From Gammaproteobacteria bacterium (GTDB lineage Bacteria > Pseudomonadota > Gammaproteobacteria > Steroidobacterales > Steroidobacteraceae), in NCBI GenBank assembly GCA_017577615.1, contig PKRE01000010.1:58104-122103 (forward strand): DNA of 64,000 nucleotides. The letters run 5' to 3'. This document shows positions 40,949 to 51,616 of this stretch, piece by piece. The translations under genes and the position numbers were made by a program. The notes beneath the pieces were generated by a model, which was not told where the DNA came from, searched no databases, and saw only the letters and a list, made by a program, of their open reading frames with translations. Numbering within the stretch: position 1 is the first letter of the stretch; each line of letters starts with the position of its first letter.

Positions 40949-41682
40949 GACAGCTCACGGGCTCGCCGCCGTTTCAGGTTGCGGGATTCTTGGTGAATCA
41001 GACCGTCGCGCATCGTCAGCACGCGGTCTGCCATGCTGGCGATCGCAGAGTTGTGCGTGATGAGCGCCGTTGTCGTGCCGAGCTCCTCATGGATGCGTTC
41101 GATGGCTTCAAGGACGAGCACACCGGTCGGGCTGTCGAGCGCCCCCGTCGGCTCGTCGCAGAGAAGCAAGCTCGGTCTCTTGGCGATGGCGCGCGCGATC
41201 GCGACCCGTTGTTGCTCGCCGCCGGAGAGCTGCGCCGGGAAATGATGCATACGCTCACCAAGACCGACAAGCTGCAACGCCTCCTCTGGAGGCATCGGGT
41301 CGGATGCGATCTCGGTGACCAGCGCCACGTTCTCGAGCGCGGTCAGGCTCGGAATCAAGTTGTAGAACTGAAACACGAAGCCGACGTGCTCGCGTCGATA
41401 TTGCGTCAGCTCCGCATCGTCGAGCGCAGTGATGTCGCGCTCGAGGAAGAACACCTTGCCGCTCGAGGGTGTATCGAGCCCGCCGAGGATGTTGAGCAGG
41501 GTTGACTTGCCGCTGCCGGAAGCGCCGAGCAGCACGATGAGCTCTCCGGCATACAACGAGAGGTCGACGCCTCGCAGCGCATGCACTTCGACCTCGCCGG
41601 CACGATACACCTTGCTCAACCCGCGGGCGCGCAAGACGCAACGTCGGCCGCGGTCGTCGGTTTCTGCACTCTGCGTTGTCAC
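40942..41682 (-). CDS. LolD/MacB-type ABC ATPase
   Basis: 246-residue cytosolic ATPase. Walker A is GASGSGKST near residue 53, the Q-loop is FVFQFYNLIPSLTALENV, the signature is LSGGEQQR, and Walker B is LLLCDEPTGALD. The STLLNILGGLD and NLIPSLTA features fit the type-VII (MacB/LolD) class, which transmits mechanical force across the membrane. It is the first gene of the ATPase-permease-adaptor run. Confidence 0.93.
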   Translation of the reverse strand: MTTQSAETDDRGRRCVLRARGLSKVYRAGEVEVHALRGVDLSLYAGELIVLLGASGSGKSTLLNILGGLDTPSSGKVFFLERDITALDDAELTQYRREHVGFVFQFYNLIPSLTALENVALVTEIASDPMPPEEALQLVGLGERMHHFPAQLSGGEQQRVAIARAIAKRPSLLLCDEPTGALDSPTGVLVLEAIERIHEELGTTTALITHNSAIASMADRVLTMRDGLIHQESRNLKRRRARELSW

Positions 41683-41742
41683 ACGCGCGTCCTCGATGCA
41701 GCGATATCTCTTGCGCTCCCGTACGGGCAGCGCTCACGCCCC

Positions 41743-43161
41743 TCATCCTAGCTCGACCGGCTCTTCTTCGCTCTTCGCAGGCCGCACGTCCGGCGACAAC
41801 TGCCAGAATATCCATGCCGATGCGCACGTGATGATGCCGATGCATGCGAAGGTCGCTCGAAAAGCCCGCAAGGCATCTTCGTTCGCGAAGGCCTCGTTGA
41901 ACGTCGCGAGCAGCGCCGCTGCCACTGCCACACCGAGGCTCATTGCGAGCATCTGCACGACCGAGAGCAAGCCGTTCCCGCTGCTCGCTTGCTCAGGGCC
42001 GAGATCCTTGAGCGCCACCGTGTTCATCGCCGTGAACTGCAGCGAGTTGACGGCGCCGAGACAGAAGAGCTGCACCACCCGCAACCACGTCGGCTGCTCC
42101 AGGTTCGTCAATGCAAAGCTGGCGATCATGGCGCCGACGAGCAACGTGTTGGTGATGAGTACCTTGCGATAACCGAATGCGCCGATCAGCGGCGTCACCA
42201 AGCGCTTCATCGCCAATGCCGCCACGGCAACGGGCAGCATCGTGATGCCCGCTTCGAAGGGGCTGTAGCCAAGGCTCACCTGCAGCAGGAGCGGGACCAG
42301 AAAGGGCATGCTCGCAATGCCGAGACGTGCGAACAGATTGCCGAGCAGACCGATGCTGTAGGTGCGCACGTGAAACAGTGTGGGGGAGAACAGCGGCGTC
42401 GGTGTCCGCGCGGCATGCAGCCAATACGCAGTCAGACTCGCCAGACCGAAGACCAGCAGGATCAGCACGACTGCACGGCGCAGACCGAGGCCGCCGATGC
42501 CTTCCAGTGCCAACGAGATTGTCACCATGCCGATGGCGATCATCAGGTAGCCCGCCACATCGAATCGCGTGCCGCCGCGCGGTGCGCTATCTGGCATGTA
42601 GCACAGCGTGGCCACGGCGCCGATCGCGCCGATCGGGATATTGATCAAGAAGATCCAGTGCCACGAGACGGCTTCGGACAGCCAACCACCCAGCGTCGGC
42701 CCCAGCAATGGTCCGATCAAGCCCGGCACGGCGACGAAGCTCATCGCTCTGAGGAATTGATCGCGCGGATACGCGCGCAGCACTGCGAGCCGCCCGACCG
42801 GCAGCAACAACGCACCGCCGGCGCCTTGTACGACTCGCGCGGTCACGAGCTGAGTCATCGTCGTCGACAAGGCACAAGCAAGCGAGCCGATGACGAACAC
42901 GACGATGGCGCCGAAATACGCCCGCTTGATCCCGAAGCGATCGGCAATCCACCCCGAGGCGGGAATGAGAATGGCCATCGTCAATGCATAGGCAATCACG
43001 ACTGCCTGCATGCGCAACGGACTTTCGCCGAGACTGCGCGCCATCGACGGTAAAGCCGTATTGACGATCGTCGAATCGAGCGTCTGCATGAAGAAGCCGA
43101 TCGCGACGAGCCATAACAGCACACGAGATGAGCGAGCGTGAGGCATCTGTTCAGGATACAT
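41743..43161 (-). CDS. MFS multidrug transporter, DHA2/MdtD type
   Basis: 472 residues with about 14 helices. Motifs LDSTIVNTALPSMARSLG (helix 1, motif D1), GWIADRFGIKRAYFGAIVVF (motif A), and RVVQGAGGALLLPVGRLAVLRAYPRDQ (motif B) assign it to the H+-driven drug exporters of the EmrB/MdtD group. It lies 60 bases upstream of the ABC ATPase in the same direction, so it may share a transcript with it. Confidence 0.9.
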   Translation of the reverse strand: MYPEQMPHARSSRVLLWLVAIGFFMQTLDSTIVNTALPSMARSLGESPLRMQAVVIAYALTMAILIPASGWIADRFGIKRAYFGAIVVFVIGSLACALSTTMTQLVTARVVQGAGGALLLPVGRLAVLRAYPRDQFLRAMSFVAVPGLIGPLLGPTLGGWLSEAVSWHWIFLINIPIGAIGAVATLCYMPDSAPRGGTRFDVAGYLMIAIGMVTISLALEGIGGLGLRRAVVLILLVFGLASLTAYWLHAARTPTPLFSPTLFHVRTYSIGLLGNLFARLGIASMPFLVPLLLQVSLGYSPFEAGITMLPVAVAALAMKRLVTPLIGAFGYRKVLITNTLLVGAMIASFALTNLEQPTWLRVVQLFCLGAVNSLQFTAMNTVALKDLGPEQASSGNGLLSVVQMLAMSLGVAVAAALLATFNEAFANEDALRAFRATFACIGIITCASAWIFWQLSPDVRPAKSEEEPVELG

Positions 43162-43162
43162 C

Positions 43163-43190
43163 TCTAGGCTGTAGACGGTAGGGCTGTAGG
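43163..43190. repeat. 7-bp-period array (CTGTAGG type)
   Basis: Four degenerate heptads (TGTAGAC, CTGTAGG and relatives) lie directly upstream of the MFS start. Confidence 0.45.
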
Positions 43191-43290
43191 CTCGCGCGCG
43201 AAGTGCGCCTTGACGCGCCTGTCCGCCGTTGAGTGTTCGCGCTGCGAGCCCACTCGCGACGACTTCGGCTTGGCACGAGCGACACGGGTC

Positions 43291-43345
43291 CTTTTTCTTA
43301 TTCCTTATTCCTTATTCCTTATTCTCTGTTCTGTGTTCCCTGCTC
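43291..43345. repeat. CTTATTC heptad array encoding the PBP1C C-terminus
   Basis: Four exact tandem copies of CTTATTC (43297-43324) are followed by three decayed ones. Read on the minus strand they become GAATAAG, which gives PBP1C its TAA stop and its last dozen residues. This is the cleanest array in the window. Confidence 0.85.
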
Positions 43346-45744
43346 CCCCCTTCCCGCTCATGCCGCCCCAGCACCTCGAAGCGGCGGCTCAGCCGTCGAC
43401 CCTGCTCGTCGACGATCGTGATGACGTGAGTGCCTGGGCCGATATCGATGGCTTGCTGATGATAGGTGCGAGTCTCGCCGATGTAGCGATCGTCGAGATG
43501 CCAATGCAACGTGGCATTCGCATCGCGATGCACGGCCTCGAAGACGGTGCGTCCTTTCTGGGCCCCGAAGTCGATCGGAATATAGATCTTCGTGCCGACA
43601 TTGGGATAAAGAAAATCCATCGGTAGCTGGGCGGTTGCGTTTGCCCCTTCGCAGTCGTTTCTGAAGCCCGGCAGCAGCCGATAGCTCGCGTGTTGGCGGC
43701 GGTAGTAATGCTCGGCCGCTGGGGGCAACACGAACCAATTCTCGTGCCGCATGCGTCCGACCGACTCGCAGCTCGAATCGACGCGATAGCGACCGTCCGG
43801 CGATAGATGTACTCGCACATTGAACGGACTCAAGCGATCGAAATGGCTATGCTTCGGTGCAAGCTCCTTGGCGACCTCGCATGCGCCGTTGGCGAGATAG
43901 CCGTCGTTGCGACACACCTCGACCTGCTTCAGCAGCAGCGTCGGCTCGACGAACCACTCGGACGAAGGCAGACGCCCGAACAACGCAAACATGAGCGGCG
44001 CGGCCGCCGTTGCGCCGGTGAGCCCAGGCCGCCCTTCTCCGCTCGCATTGCCTACCCAAACGCCGACGGTGAAGCGCGAGGTGTTGCCGACCGACCAGGC
44101 ATCGCGCAAACCCCAGCTCGTGCCGGTCTTCCAGGCGATCTTCTTCGCAGTGGCGAAGTTACGCCAATTCGCCTCTTCGCCCGGGCGTCCGACCTCGAGC
44201 AATGCTCGTAACGTCAACCAGGCGGAAGCCGCGCCGATTTCGCTCGTGCGCTGCGTCGCGGTGTCCTCGTCCAGCAATACACGGAGACGGCGATACGAGA
44301 TGGATTGGCCTGGATAGATCTGCCTTGCGATGTGCGCGAGGTTCGCGTACTGCGTCGAGATATCCCAAAGCGTGCCTTCGGCACCGCCCAGGATGAGCGT
44401 CAGCCCATAATCGCCCGGCGGACGCACGAGCGTGGTCATGCCGGCATTGCGGAGAAAATCATAGAAGCGTTCGACGCCATGCTGCTTCAACATGCGGACG
44501 GCAGGCACATTGAGCGACTGCGCCAATGCCACGTCGGCTGGCACCATGCCACGATACGAGCGATCGAAATTCTCGGGCATGTAGCCCGAGTATTGTGTGG
44601 GCACGTCCGGAACGAGCGTGCGCGGCAGTATCTCGCCAGCCTCCAGCATTGCCGCGTACAACAACGGCTTGAGAATGCTGCCCGTGCTGCGCGGCCTGCG
44701 CACGATGTCGACGGCGTAGCCGTCGCGATCCATGCGCACGCGCTCGGCGTTACCGACGTAGGCAAGCACATCGAAGGTACGGTTGTCGATTACGAGCGCC
44801 GCGGCGTTGCGAATGTCACGAGCGGCGAGCGCACGCGCATGTGCCTCCACCTCGGCCGTCGCCATGCGCTGAATGGCGCGGTCGAGCGTCGTGCGAAAGC
44901 GATGCGTGCCCGGATACATGGCGCGCAGCGTGTCCAGCAGATGCGGCGCATCGTTCGGTAGAGGCAACGGTGCCGTCGGAAGCGACTCCTCGAGCGCGAG
45001 CTCGAAGTCGAGCTGCTCGATATAGCCGCGCTCGCGCAACCGCGCGAGCAGTCGATTGCGCTTTGCGAGCAACGCGGCGCGGTTGCGGCCCGGATGAATG
45101 AGCGCCGGACTGTTCGGCAGGACGGCCAACGTGCAGGCCTCGGCCCAGGAGAGCTGCGCCGGCGGCCGTCCGAAGTAACGCCATGCAGCGGCTTCCAAGC
45201 CGACGACATTGCCGCCGAACGGGGCGTTGGCTGCATAGAGCGCCAGGATCTCGTCCTTGGAATAGGCCAGCTCGAGCCGCGTTGCGAGCAGCATCTCGAG
45301 CAGCTTGTCCAAGATCCCGCGCTCGTCGCGTCCGCGTGCGAGCCGCGCGAGCTGCATCGTGAGCGTGCTGCCGCCGCTGACGATCCTTCGCGCCTTGATA
45401 TCGATAAAGGCTGCACGCGCAAGCGCCAACGGATCGACCCCCGGATGGCGATAGAAGCGTTTGTCCTCGTACTCGATCAGAGCGCGCGCGAACTTCTCCG
45501 GCACGCGCTCGCCGACAGGAAAGCGCCATTGCCCGTCCGCGGCGATGCGTGCACCCAGCAGCTCACCGTTGCGATCGAGCAGCACTGTCGACAGCGGCTG
45601 CTCGAAAAGGCGGTCGGGCAACATCGCCGTATAGGCCGCGATCGCCGCGAGCACGATCGCGGCGGCGATGCCGATGAGACCGCGCCTGCTCATGGGTCCA
45701 AACGTACTGGCAACCGGCTGCTCCTCACTCTCCTCGCTGCGCAT
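43312..45744 (-). CDS. pbpC: Penicillin-binding protein 1C
   Basis: 810-residue bifunctional murein synthase. One N-terminal helix is followed by the glycosyltransferase domain with YEDKRFYRHPGVDPLALARA, the transpeptidase domain with TGSILKP, SLN and KTGTS motifs, and the C-terminal BiPBP_C domain. PBP1C is typically paired with alpha-2-macroglobulin, which lies directly upstream here. The final residues (after about HEREGG) are encoded by a heptad array. Confidence 0.94.
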   Translation of the reverse strand: MRSEESEEQPVASTFGPMSRRGLIGIAAAIVLAAIAAYTAMLPDRLFEQPLSTVLLDRNGELLGARIAADGQWRFPVGERVPEKFARALIEYEDKRFYRHPGVDPLALARAAFIDIKARRIVSGGSTLTMQLARLARGRDERGILDKLLEMLLATRLELAYSKDEILALYAANAPFGGNVVGLEAAAWRYFGRPPAQLSWAEACTLAVLPNSPALIHPGRNRAALLAKRNRLLARLRERGYIEQLDFELALEESLPTAPLPLPNDAPHLLDTLRAMYPGTHRFRTTLDRAIQRMATAEVEAHARALAARDIRNAAALVIDNRTFDVLAYVGNAERVRMDRDGYAVDIVRRPRSTGSILKPLLYAAMLEAGEILPRTLVPDVPTQYSGYMPENFDRSYRGMVPADVALAQSLNVPAVRMLKQHGVERFYDFLRNAGMTTLVRPPGDYGLTLILGGAEGTLWDISTQYANLAHIARQIYPGQSISYRRLRVLLDEDTATQRTSEIGAASAWLTLRALLEVGRPGEEANWRNFATAKKIAWKTGTSWGLRDAWSVGNTSRFTVGVWVGNASGEGRPGLTGATAAAPLMFALFGRLPSSEWFVEPTLLLKQVEVCRNDGYLANGACEVAKELAPKHSHFDRLSPFNVRVHLSPDGRYRVDSSCESVGRMRHENWFVLPPAAEHYYRRQHASYRLLPGFRNDCEGANATAQLPMDFLYPNVGTKIYIPIDFGAQKGRTVFEAVHRDANATLHWHLDDRYIGETRTYHQQAIDIGPGTHVITIVDEQGRRLSRRFEVLGRHEREGGSREHRTENKE

Positions 45745-45825
45745 CCGCTCGCGTGCGAGAGCATCGCTTCTGCACCCTGTCGCCCGTCACCGTTTCCTGT
45801 AGACGTGACCCGACGCCCGTCGCCG

Positions 45826-48800
45826 TCATTCAACCACTTCCACCCACTGTCCCTTCGTGCGCGCGAAGCGCGACGAATCGTACATCGCTTCGGCTACGAT
45901 GCTCGGCAGATAGAAACGTCCACGATACGCGGCGTTGAGGCGTGTCGTGACGATCAGCCGTTCGCGCGGCTGCAAGCTGAAGAAGTGGTAGATACGATCG
46001 TCGCGAATATCGACGTGCTCGACATTGGCAGACGCCGCGCGCGGCCCCGACGAAGACGGCTGCAGCGGAGCGCTGTCCTTCCGCTCGCCGGTTGGATCGA
46101 AGCCTTCCATGCGTTCGTTGTGAATCTCCCAACCGGCGGGCACGAGCTGTGCGAGCGCGATGTTCTCGATGCGATGCGGCGTGGTGTTCGTCACGACGAT
46201 GCGCGCAATCAAGTCGCTTCCTTGCGATAGTCGCGTCACATCGATTGCATTGCCGTCCTCATCAAGATAGTGCACATCGATCGTGAGCCCTTGTGCGTCC
46301 GCCGTATCGGTTCCCGAGGCCGGCACTCCGCGTGCCGTGAGCGTGGCGAAGAGGCGCCGCTGTGTCGGGTTGTGCACGCGCACGGTCGCGCCGCGATCCG
46401 CCACGCTGTCCAGGCTCGTGCGGTACATCGGCGCATCGACGCTGACGCTGCTCGCCCTGCCGTCGATCGCATACTCGAACGTATACGGCGCAAACTGCTC
46501 GAGTCCGATGTAGTGCGCCATCGCCATCAGCGCAAACGCAGTCGACTGCGTGCTGTACCAGGCATCGGATCGCAATGCGCGCGAGATCTCATCGGCGAGC
46601 GCTTCGGCTTGGTCGTCTCGCTGCAGGGTGACGAGCGCGCTGAGCATCATGGCTTGATCGCGCAGCTGCGAGCCGAAGATCTGCGGCCACTCACTCATGG
46701 TCTGCACATCGGTGCCGAGACCGCGCGTGAGCGCGTCCGCTGCTTGCTGCAGGCCTGCGAGCTTGTACGCGGCGGCGAGCATCCAGCGGGCCACGGGCGG
46801 CAACTGCTCATGCTCGCGCAAGCGATTCATCGCACCGATCTCCGGCTCGCGTGCCAGCGCCAGCGTATAGAGCCGATATGCCTGATCCAGGCGTTGCTCG
46901 TCACTGGAGCCGTCCCAGGATTGGGCAGCGATGCGTTGATGTCGCACCCAGCTCGTCAGCATCGTGTCCGGCACGGCAAAGCCGAGCCCCTTCGCTTCGA
47001 TCAGGAAATGACCCGCATAGGACGTCGTCCAGCTGTCGCGCAGCCGTTCTTGTGCGGAATAGAAGTTACCCGGCCAATACGCGAAACCGCCGCTCGGCAG
47101 CTGATAGCCGCTCAGCCGATGTATGGCTGCGTGGATGTTGTCTTGAATCTCCTTCTTGCGCTCGTCCGAAAGCTTCATCAGGCTCGATAGATAAAGCTGC
47201 GGAAACACCGCCGAGGTGATCTGCTCCAGGCAGCCGTACGGATATTGGATCAGGAACTGCAAGCGTCGCTCGAGATCGAGTGGCGGAACGGCCGAGACCT
47301 CGAGCGTCAGCTCGTTCGTGCCCGCCAACCCATGGGGCGCGATCGTCTCGCTCCACGCTTCGCCGGGCTCAAGCGTGCGCTGCCAACGCTGTGTCGTGGG
47401 TGGGTTGGGAGTGCGCACTTGCAAGTGAATCTGCGCCGCGGCGCGATGCGAACCGCTCACCGCTTCAAACTTGATCGATCCCTGACCGATCTGCGGCTTG
47501 CTCTTCAGACGCAGCATCGCGATCTGCTCCTCCGGCTGCGTGAAAGCGAGCTGCACGGTATCGCTGCCGACGACCTCGAACGCCGAGTCGGTTGTCATCG
47601 TCACGCGCACCTGCTTGATGCTCTTGTCGGCGACGAACACGGACACCGGCACGGCGACTTCCTCGTCCGGTCCAATCACGCGAGGCAGAGTGGGCAACAA
47701 CATCAGCGGCTGGCGCACCAGCACGGACTTATCTGCCGATCCGTAAGCCCGTTCATGCCCGGCGACGACCATCACGCGCACGGCGCCGACGTATTGAGGC
47801 ACGTCGATCTCATGGCGTCTTTTCTCGCCGGCTTTGAGCTCGAATGGACCCAAGAAACGCACCACGGGCGGGAAGCGTGTCTTGCGCTCGTCCGGATTCT
47901 TGACGACTACGTCGCTGCCACCGAGCGCGAGCAGCCTCTCGAGCTCAGCGCCGTACGCACCGGCCACTTCGTCAAAGAGATCCCAGGTGGTCACGCCGAG
48001 CGCTTCGCGCTTGTAGAACTCCTCGTGCAGATTCGGCGTCTTGAAGCTCGTCAGGTCGAGCAAGCCTTCGTCGACCACTGCGAGCGTATACGTCATCGGA
48101 CGGCGCTGACGCTCACTGACCTCGACAGTGGCGATCGACTCAGGCTTCCACTCCGCTGCGGTCTCGATGACCGGCGCCAACGTCGTGCTCGGATCCGTCA
48201 CATGCAGCGGAATGATTCCATACAGACGGATGGGCCGATCGTTCGTCTTTGCGTGTGGCTGAACGAGCGTGACGCTGACGTATACGTTGGGCGCCATGTC
48301 TCGCGTGATCGGCACCGTCACACGATTGGAGTCTTTCGCAAAGTCGATCCAGCGCGCCTCGAGCACCGACGTGCCGTTCTCGATCGTGAAAAGCGCGCGA
48401 CCCTCTTTTGTCTCTGGCAGCTGAATCGTTGCCGTGTCGCCGACCTGATAGCGCTCCTTGTCCGCTGTGAAGACGAGCACATTGGCGGCGGCGCCCGATT
48501 GCTCTTGCGCGCTGCCCGCCCAAGAGGGCCAATCCATGTAGAACGTCTGCCCTGCGCAGTGACCGCCCTTGACGTCGCACGCACGCAGGAGATAGCGGCC
48601 CCACGCCGGATACTTGATCTGAAACTGCCACTTGCCGGAGCCTGCTGCGATCCGGACTGTGTCACGCTGCACCACGCTCGAATGCGTGCGCTGCGTATAC
48701 TGCGCCAGCGACTCTCCCGACTTGTCCCACCACCACTTCCAATCGATCTTGTAAAGCGTGATTTCCACCTCATCGATATCGGTCGGTGCGCCGGCTTCCG

Positions 48801-51492
48801 TGAACGCCGCCAGCTCGACGGTGTGCACCTCGTCGGTCCGCAGCATGTTGTGCGCGCCATCGCCGTCGGGAAGCTTCAATCCGACGTAGCGCTGATATGG
48901 CGACAGCTTGTGGGAGGTGTATGCGACGCTGAAGGCGCCGCCGCGCTCAAAGATACGGCTGGTGAACGTGGCCGTCAGCATGCCGGGCGCGGCCCGAATG
49001 CCGTCGAGGCGACGCTCGATACGAGCGTGTCCGGTCGCATCGAGCTGCCCTTCGAAGACATCCTGCACGTCGCTCGCGATCTCACGTGCCGGATCGTCGA
49101 AGACGAAGTCCGGTTTGCGCTCGAAACGTGTGGCAGCACGAGCCAAGCGCATCTTGACGTCCGCCTTGAGGCCCGCCGCCGTCGCGCCGTTCAGCCACTG
49201 CCCGAAGAGCACACCGCGAAGCTGCAAAGGATCGCTGCAGTGTGTGCCGTGACGCTCACAGTCGGGATGCGTCGCCCGCAACATATCGGACTCGTCGCGC
49301 TCGAGATCGAGCGCGACCTTGAGCCGGTTCGGCATGACTGTCTCGATCTTGAGCAGCTTGCTGAACGTCATGCCCCCGAGCGTCGCCTTCGCGGTCCAAT
49401 TGCCGGTCGGCGCGTTCTCGGCCGTCCTCAGCGTGAACGTGTAGAAGCCGTTCACCGGCTTGGTGTTGACGAGCGTTTGCGTGAGCTGTCCCTGCGGATT
49501 GAAGAGCTCCATCGTCACCGGGTGATTCGCAGGCAGCGTGTCGTCCCTGTCCTGGAGCACGAACGTCAGGTGAATCTCATCACCCGGTCGCCACACGCCG
49601 CGCTCGCCATAGATGTGGCCCTTGATGCCGCGCTGCACACGTTCGCCGCCGACATCGAAGTGGCTGACCGGCAGCGCTGCATTACCCGGCACTCGCAAGT
49701 ACCCCTTCTGCCCATCCTTCTCGGCAACCAACATGAATGGCGCGTCCTCGAGCGCGAACGTCGCCATCCCACGCGCGTCGGTGCGAACGGTCGTGAGCTT
49801 CTGCCGTTGATAATCAAGCGCATCGATGCGCACGTCGGCGAGCGGCTCGGCCGTGCGCAGGTCGGTCGCAACGACGATCCACTGACCGTGCTGATCCTTC
49901 TTCGCCAACAGACCCAGGTTCGAGACGAGCAGGTTGCGCGCGGCTTGCGTTTTCTGTTGGTTGTAGACGTAGTAAGCATCCTTGCATGGATCGTCGCGAT
50001 CGGCCCACGTCGAGCCATCTTTGATGTCGAACTGCTCCTCGACGTAGTACCAGTTGTCCCATTCGTCGGCATCTTGTGTCTCGACTTCGGCAAGCGGCTC
50101 CTCGTCGACCGGCGCTGCACCTTCGCACGGGTAGAGCGCATTGGCGCGGTTGACCGCGATGCTGAGACGAATGAGCCCGCCCGGATGCTTTTTCAGGAGC
50201 TCAGTGACATCCAGGCTGTAGCGATTCCACGTCGACAGATCCGCTGCATTGAGAGAAATGGTCTTGCGCCAAAGTCTGCGCCCGACGCGGCCGAGCTCGT
50301 AGGAGCCTCCTAGCGGGTTCACTTGCAGGAATTGCGTCAAGTTGTCGTCGTAGACGCGCAGCGCAGTGACACGCACGCTGCGCACCCCCACGGCTTCGAA
50401 CGGGACCGACAAGGTATCGACCTCGGGCAAGATCGTGCCCGTGCCGACGAATCTCACTTGCGGCTTGGTGCTCGAGAACACGACTGGATACGTGGCGCTC
50501 GCTTCCAGAATGCGGCCGAAGCGATTGCGAATACCACGCTCGAGCACGAGCATGAGTTGCCCGTCCGTCGCGCCATCCGGATACACGCGCAGCACGTTGC
50601 CGTCGACACGGGTGCTCACGTTGAGATCGCTCAGCCGCACGAGCCCTTTGAGATCCTGCTCGCGGTCGAGCGCATCAGAGAAGTGCACCGCGATATAGCG
50701 CTGCCCGCCTTCTTCCTTGGCGATCACTTGCGTGACGATGAAACGATCGAGCGCTGGAACTTCAATCTCCGTGCTGCCTTCGTTCGATGCGCCGATCGGC
50801 GCACCGCTCCAGCTGACACGCAGACGCTGTGCCTGCTCGCCGCGAGCCAAGCCGTGCAGCACGAATTCGTGACGCTGACCATCTGCCAGATGCCGCCACT
50901 CGATGGGCACCGCGCGCCCGGCGTATGTGGCGCGCACGATCTGCTCGACCTTATCGGGCGCCTCGGCGTCGGACGTCATGAGCACGCCCGATACGCGCAT
51001 CGCGTGCTCGTGCTCCGGATCGTTCCGCAAGCCGTCGAGCGATACATCGAGCTCGGGACGCTTGATCGTGACGGTGAACTCGAACGGACGCAGATCAGCG
51101 GGCACACCAATCAGCCCATTCGGCTTGACCACGACGCGGTAGGTCGTCCCCGGCACGAGCTCGCCGCGCGGCGTGAACACGAGCGCTCGCGCGCTGGCGA
51201 ACGACACGGTGCCGGCGACGCTCGGGTGAATCGCGAACACCGAGCTGGCATCCGCACCGATACGCTCCGGTGCTGCAACGTCCGTGGAGAACAAGACGCG
51301 AATACTCGCCCGGCGCGAGATCAATCCCGTTGTATGAGAGTCGAGAAACTGGGCCCAAAGCGGATCCGGTCGCGCGATCTCGCTGCGATCGGTCTTCGTG
51401 CCGCTACAGGCAGCCAGAAAAGCCAATAGCGCAATACTGCAAACCCGCAAGAATGCGGCTGCCCGAACCGTCGCCGTTTCAATGTTCACCAT
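45826..51492 (-). CDS. Bacterial alpha-2-macroglobulin lipoprotein
   Basis: 1888-residue periplasmic lipoprotein (lipobox LAAC, Cys29) that traps proteases by conformational collapse and covalent linkage. It contains repeated MG domains, a bait region, and the intact thioester GCLEQ with Cys1421. It is longer than the about 1650 residues of the E. coli protein. ATG 51492 places the lipobox properly; AGAGG is close upstream. The stop lies 81 bases before pbpC, the known partner. Equivalent to yfhM. Confidence 0.95.
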   Translation of the reverse strand: MVNIETATVRAAAFLRVCSIALLAFLAACSGTKTDRSEIARPDPLWAQFLDSHTTGLISRRASIRVLFSTDVAAPERIGADASSVFAIHPSVAGTVSFASARALVFTPRGELVPGTTYRVVVKPNGLIGVPADLRPFEFTVTIKRPELDVSLDGLRNDPEHEHAMRVSGVLMTSDAEAPDKVEQIVRATYAGRAVPIEWRHLADGQRHEFVLHGLARGEQAQRLRVSWSGAPIGASNEGSTEIEVPALDRFIVTQVIAKEEGGQRYIAVHFSDALDREQDLKGLVRLSDLNVSTRVDGNVLRVYPDGATDGQLMLVLERGIRNRFGRILEASATYPVVFSSTKPQVRFVGTGTILPEVDTLSVPFEAVGVRSVRVTALRVYDDNLTQFLQVNPLGGSYELGRVGRRLWRKTISLNAADLSTWNRYSLDVTELLKKHPGGLIRLSIAVNRANALYPCEGAAPVDEEPLAEVETQDADEWDNWYYVEEQFDIKDGSTWADRDDPCKDAYYVYNQQKTQAARNLLVSNLGLLAKKDQHGQWIVVATDLRTAEPLADVRIDALDYQRQKLTTVRTDARGMATFALEDAPFMLVAEKDGQKGYLRVPGNAALPVSHFDVGGERVQRGIKGHIYGERGVWRPGDEIHLTFVLQDRDDTLPANHPVTMELFNPQGQLTQTLVNTKPVNGFYTFTLRTAENAPTGNWTAKATLGGMTFSKLLKIETVMPNRLKVALDLERDESDMLRATHPDCERHGTHCSDPLQLRGVLFGQWLNGATAAGLKADVKMRLARAATRFERKPDFVFDDPAREIASDVQDVFEGQLDATGHARIERRLDGIRAAPGMLTATFTSRIFERGGAFSVAYTSHKLSPYQRYVGLKLPDGDGAHNMLRTDEVHTVELAAFTEAGAPTDIDEVEITLYKIDWKWWWDKSGESLAQYTQRTHSSVVQRDTVRIAAGSGKWQFQIKYPAWGRYLLRACDVKGGHCAGQTFYMDWPSWAGSAQEQSGAAANVLVFTADKERYQVGDTATIQLPETKEGRALFTIENGTSVLEARWIDFAKDSNRVTVPITRDMAPNVYVSVTLVQPHAKTNDRPIRLYGIIPLHVTDPSTTLAPVIETAAEWKPESIATVEVSERQRRPMTYTLAVVDEGLLDLTSFKTPNLHEEFYKREALGVTTWDLFDEVAGAYGAELERLLALGGSDVVVKNPDERKTRFPPVVRFLGPFELKAGEKRRHEIDVPQYVGAVRVMVVAGHERAYGSADKSVLVRQPLMLLPTLPRVIGPDEEVAVPVSVFVADKSIKQVRVTMTTDSAFEVVGSDTVQLAFTQPEEQIAMLRLKSKPQIGQGSIKFEAVSGSHRAAAQIHLQVRTPNPPTTQRWQRTLEPGEAWSETIAPHGLAGTNELTLEVSAVPPLDLERRLQFLIQYPYGCLEQITSAVFPQLYLSSLMKLSDERKKEIQDNIHAAIHRLSGYQLPSGGFAYWPGNFYSAQERLRDSWTTSYAGHFLIEAKGLGFAVPDTMLTSWVRHQRIAAQSWDGSSDEQRLDQAYRLYTLALAREPEIGAMNRLREHEQLPPVARWMLAAAYKLAGLQQAADALTRGLGTDVQTMSEWPQIFGSQLRDQAMMLSALVTLQRDDQAEALADEISRALRSDAWYSTQSTAFALMAMAHYIGLEQFAPYTFEYAIDGRASSVSVDAPMYRTSLDSVADRGATVRVHNPTQRRLFATLTARGVPASGTDTADAQGLTIDVHYLDEDGNAIDVTRLSQGSDLIARIVVTNTTPHRIENIALAQLVPAGWEIHNERMEGFDPTGERKDSAPLQPSSSGPRAASANVEHVDIRDDRIYHFFSLQPRERLIVTTRLNAAYRGRFYLPSIVAEAMYDSSRFARTKGQWVEVVE

Positions 51493-51616
51493 GAGCCTCT
51501 GTGCAGCGAGCGCTGCCTCCGCGCGCGAGGATAGATTGCCTTGCAATCGGCGCCGCGAAAAGCAGGAATGATGAATGCCTTGCTATGAATTGTGACGAAT
51601 CGTGGCGCGGACGCGC

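Noticed and set aside
43291..43345. Tandem repeat considered as a CRISPR array
   Set aside because: Units are 7 bases and directly adjacent, with no spacers.
47245..50313. A 1022-codon open frame on the plus strand
   Set aside because: It is fully antisense to the alpha-2-macroglobulin gene and its product is Arg/His-rich with no recognisable domain. High GC makes such shadows common.
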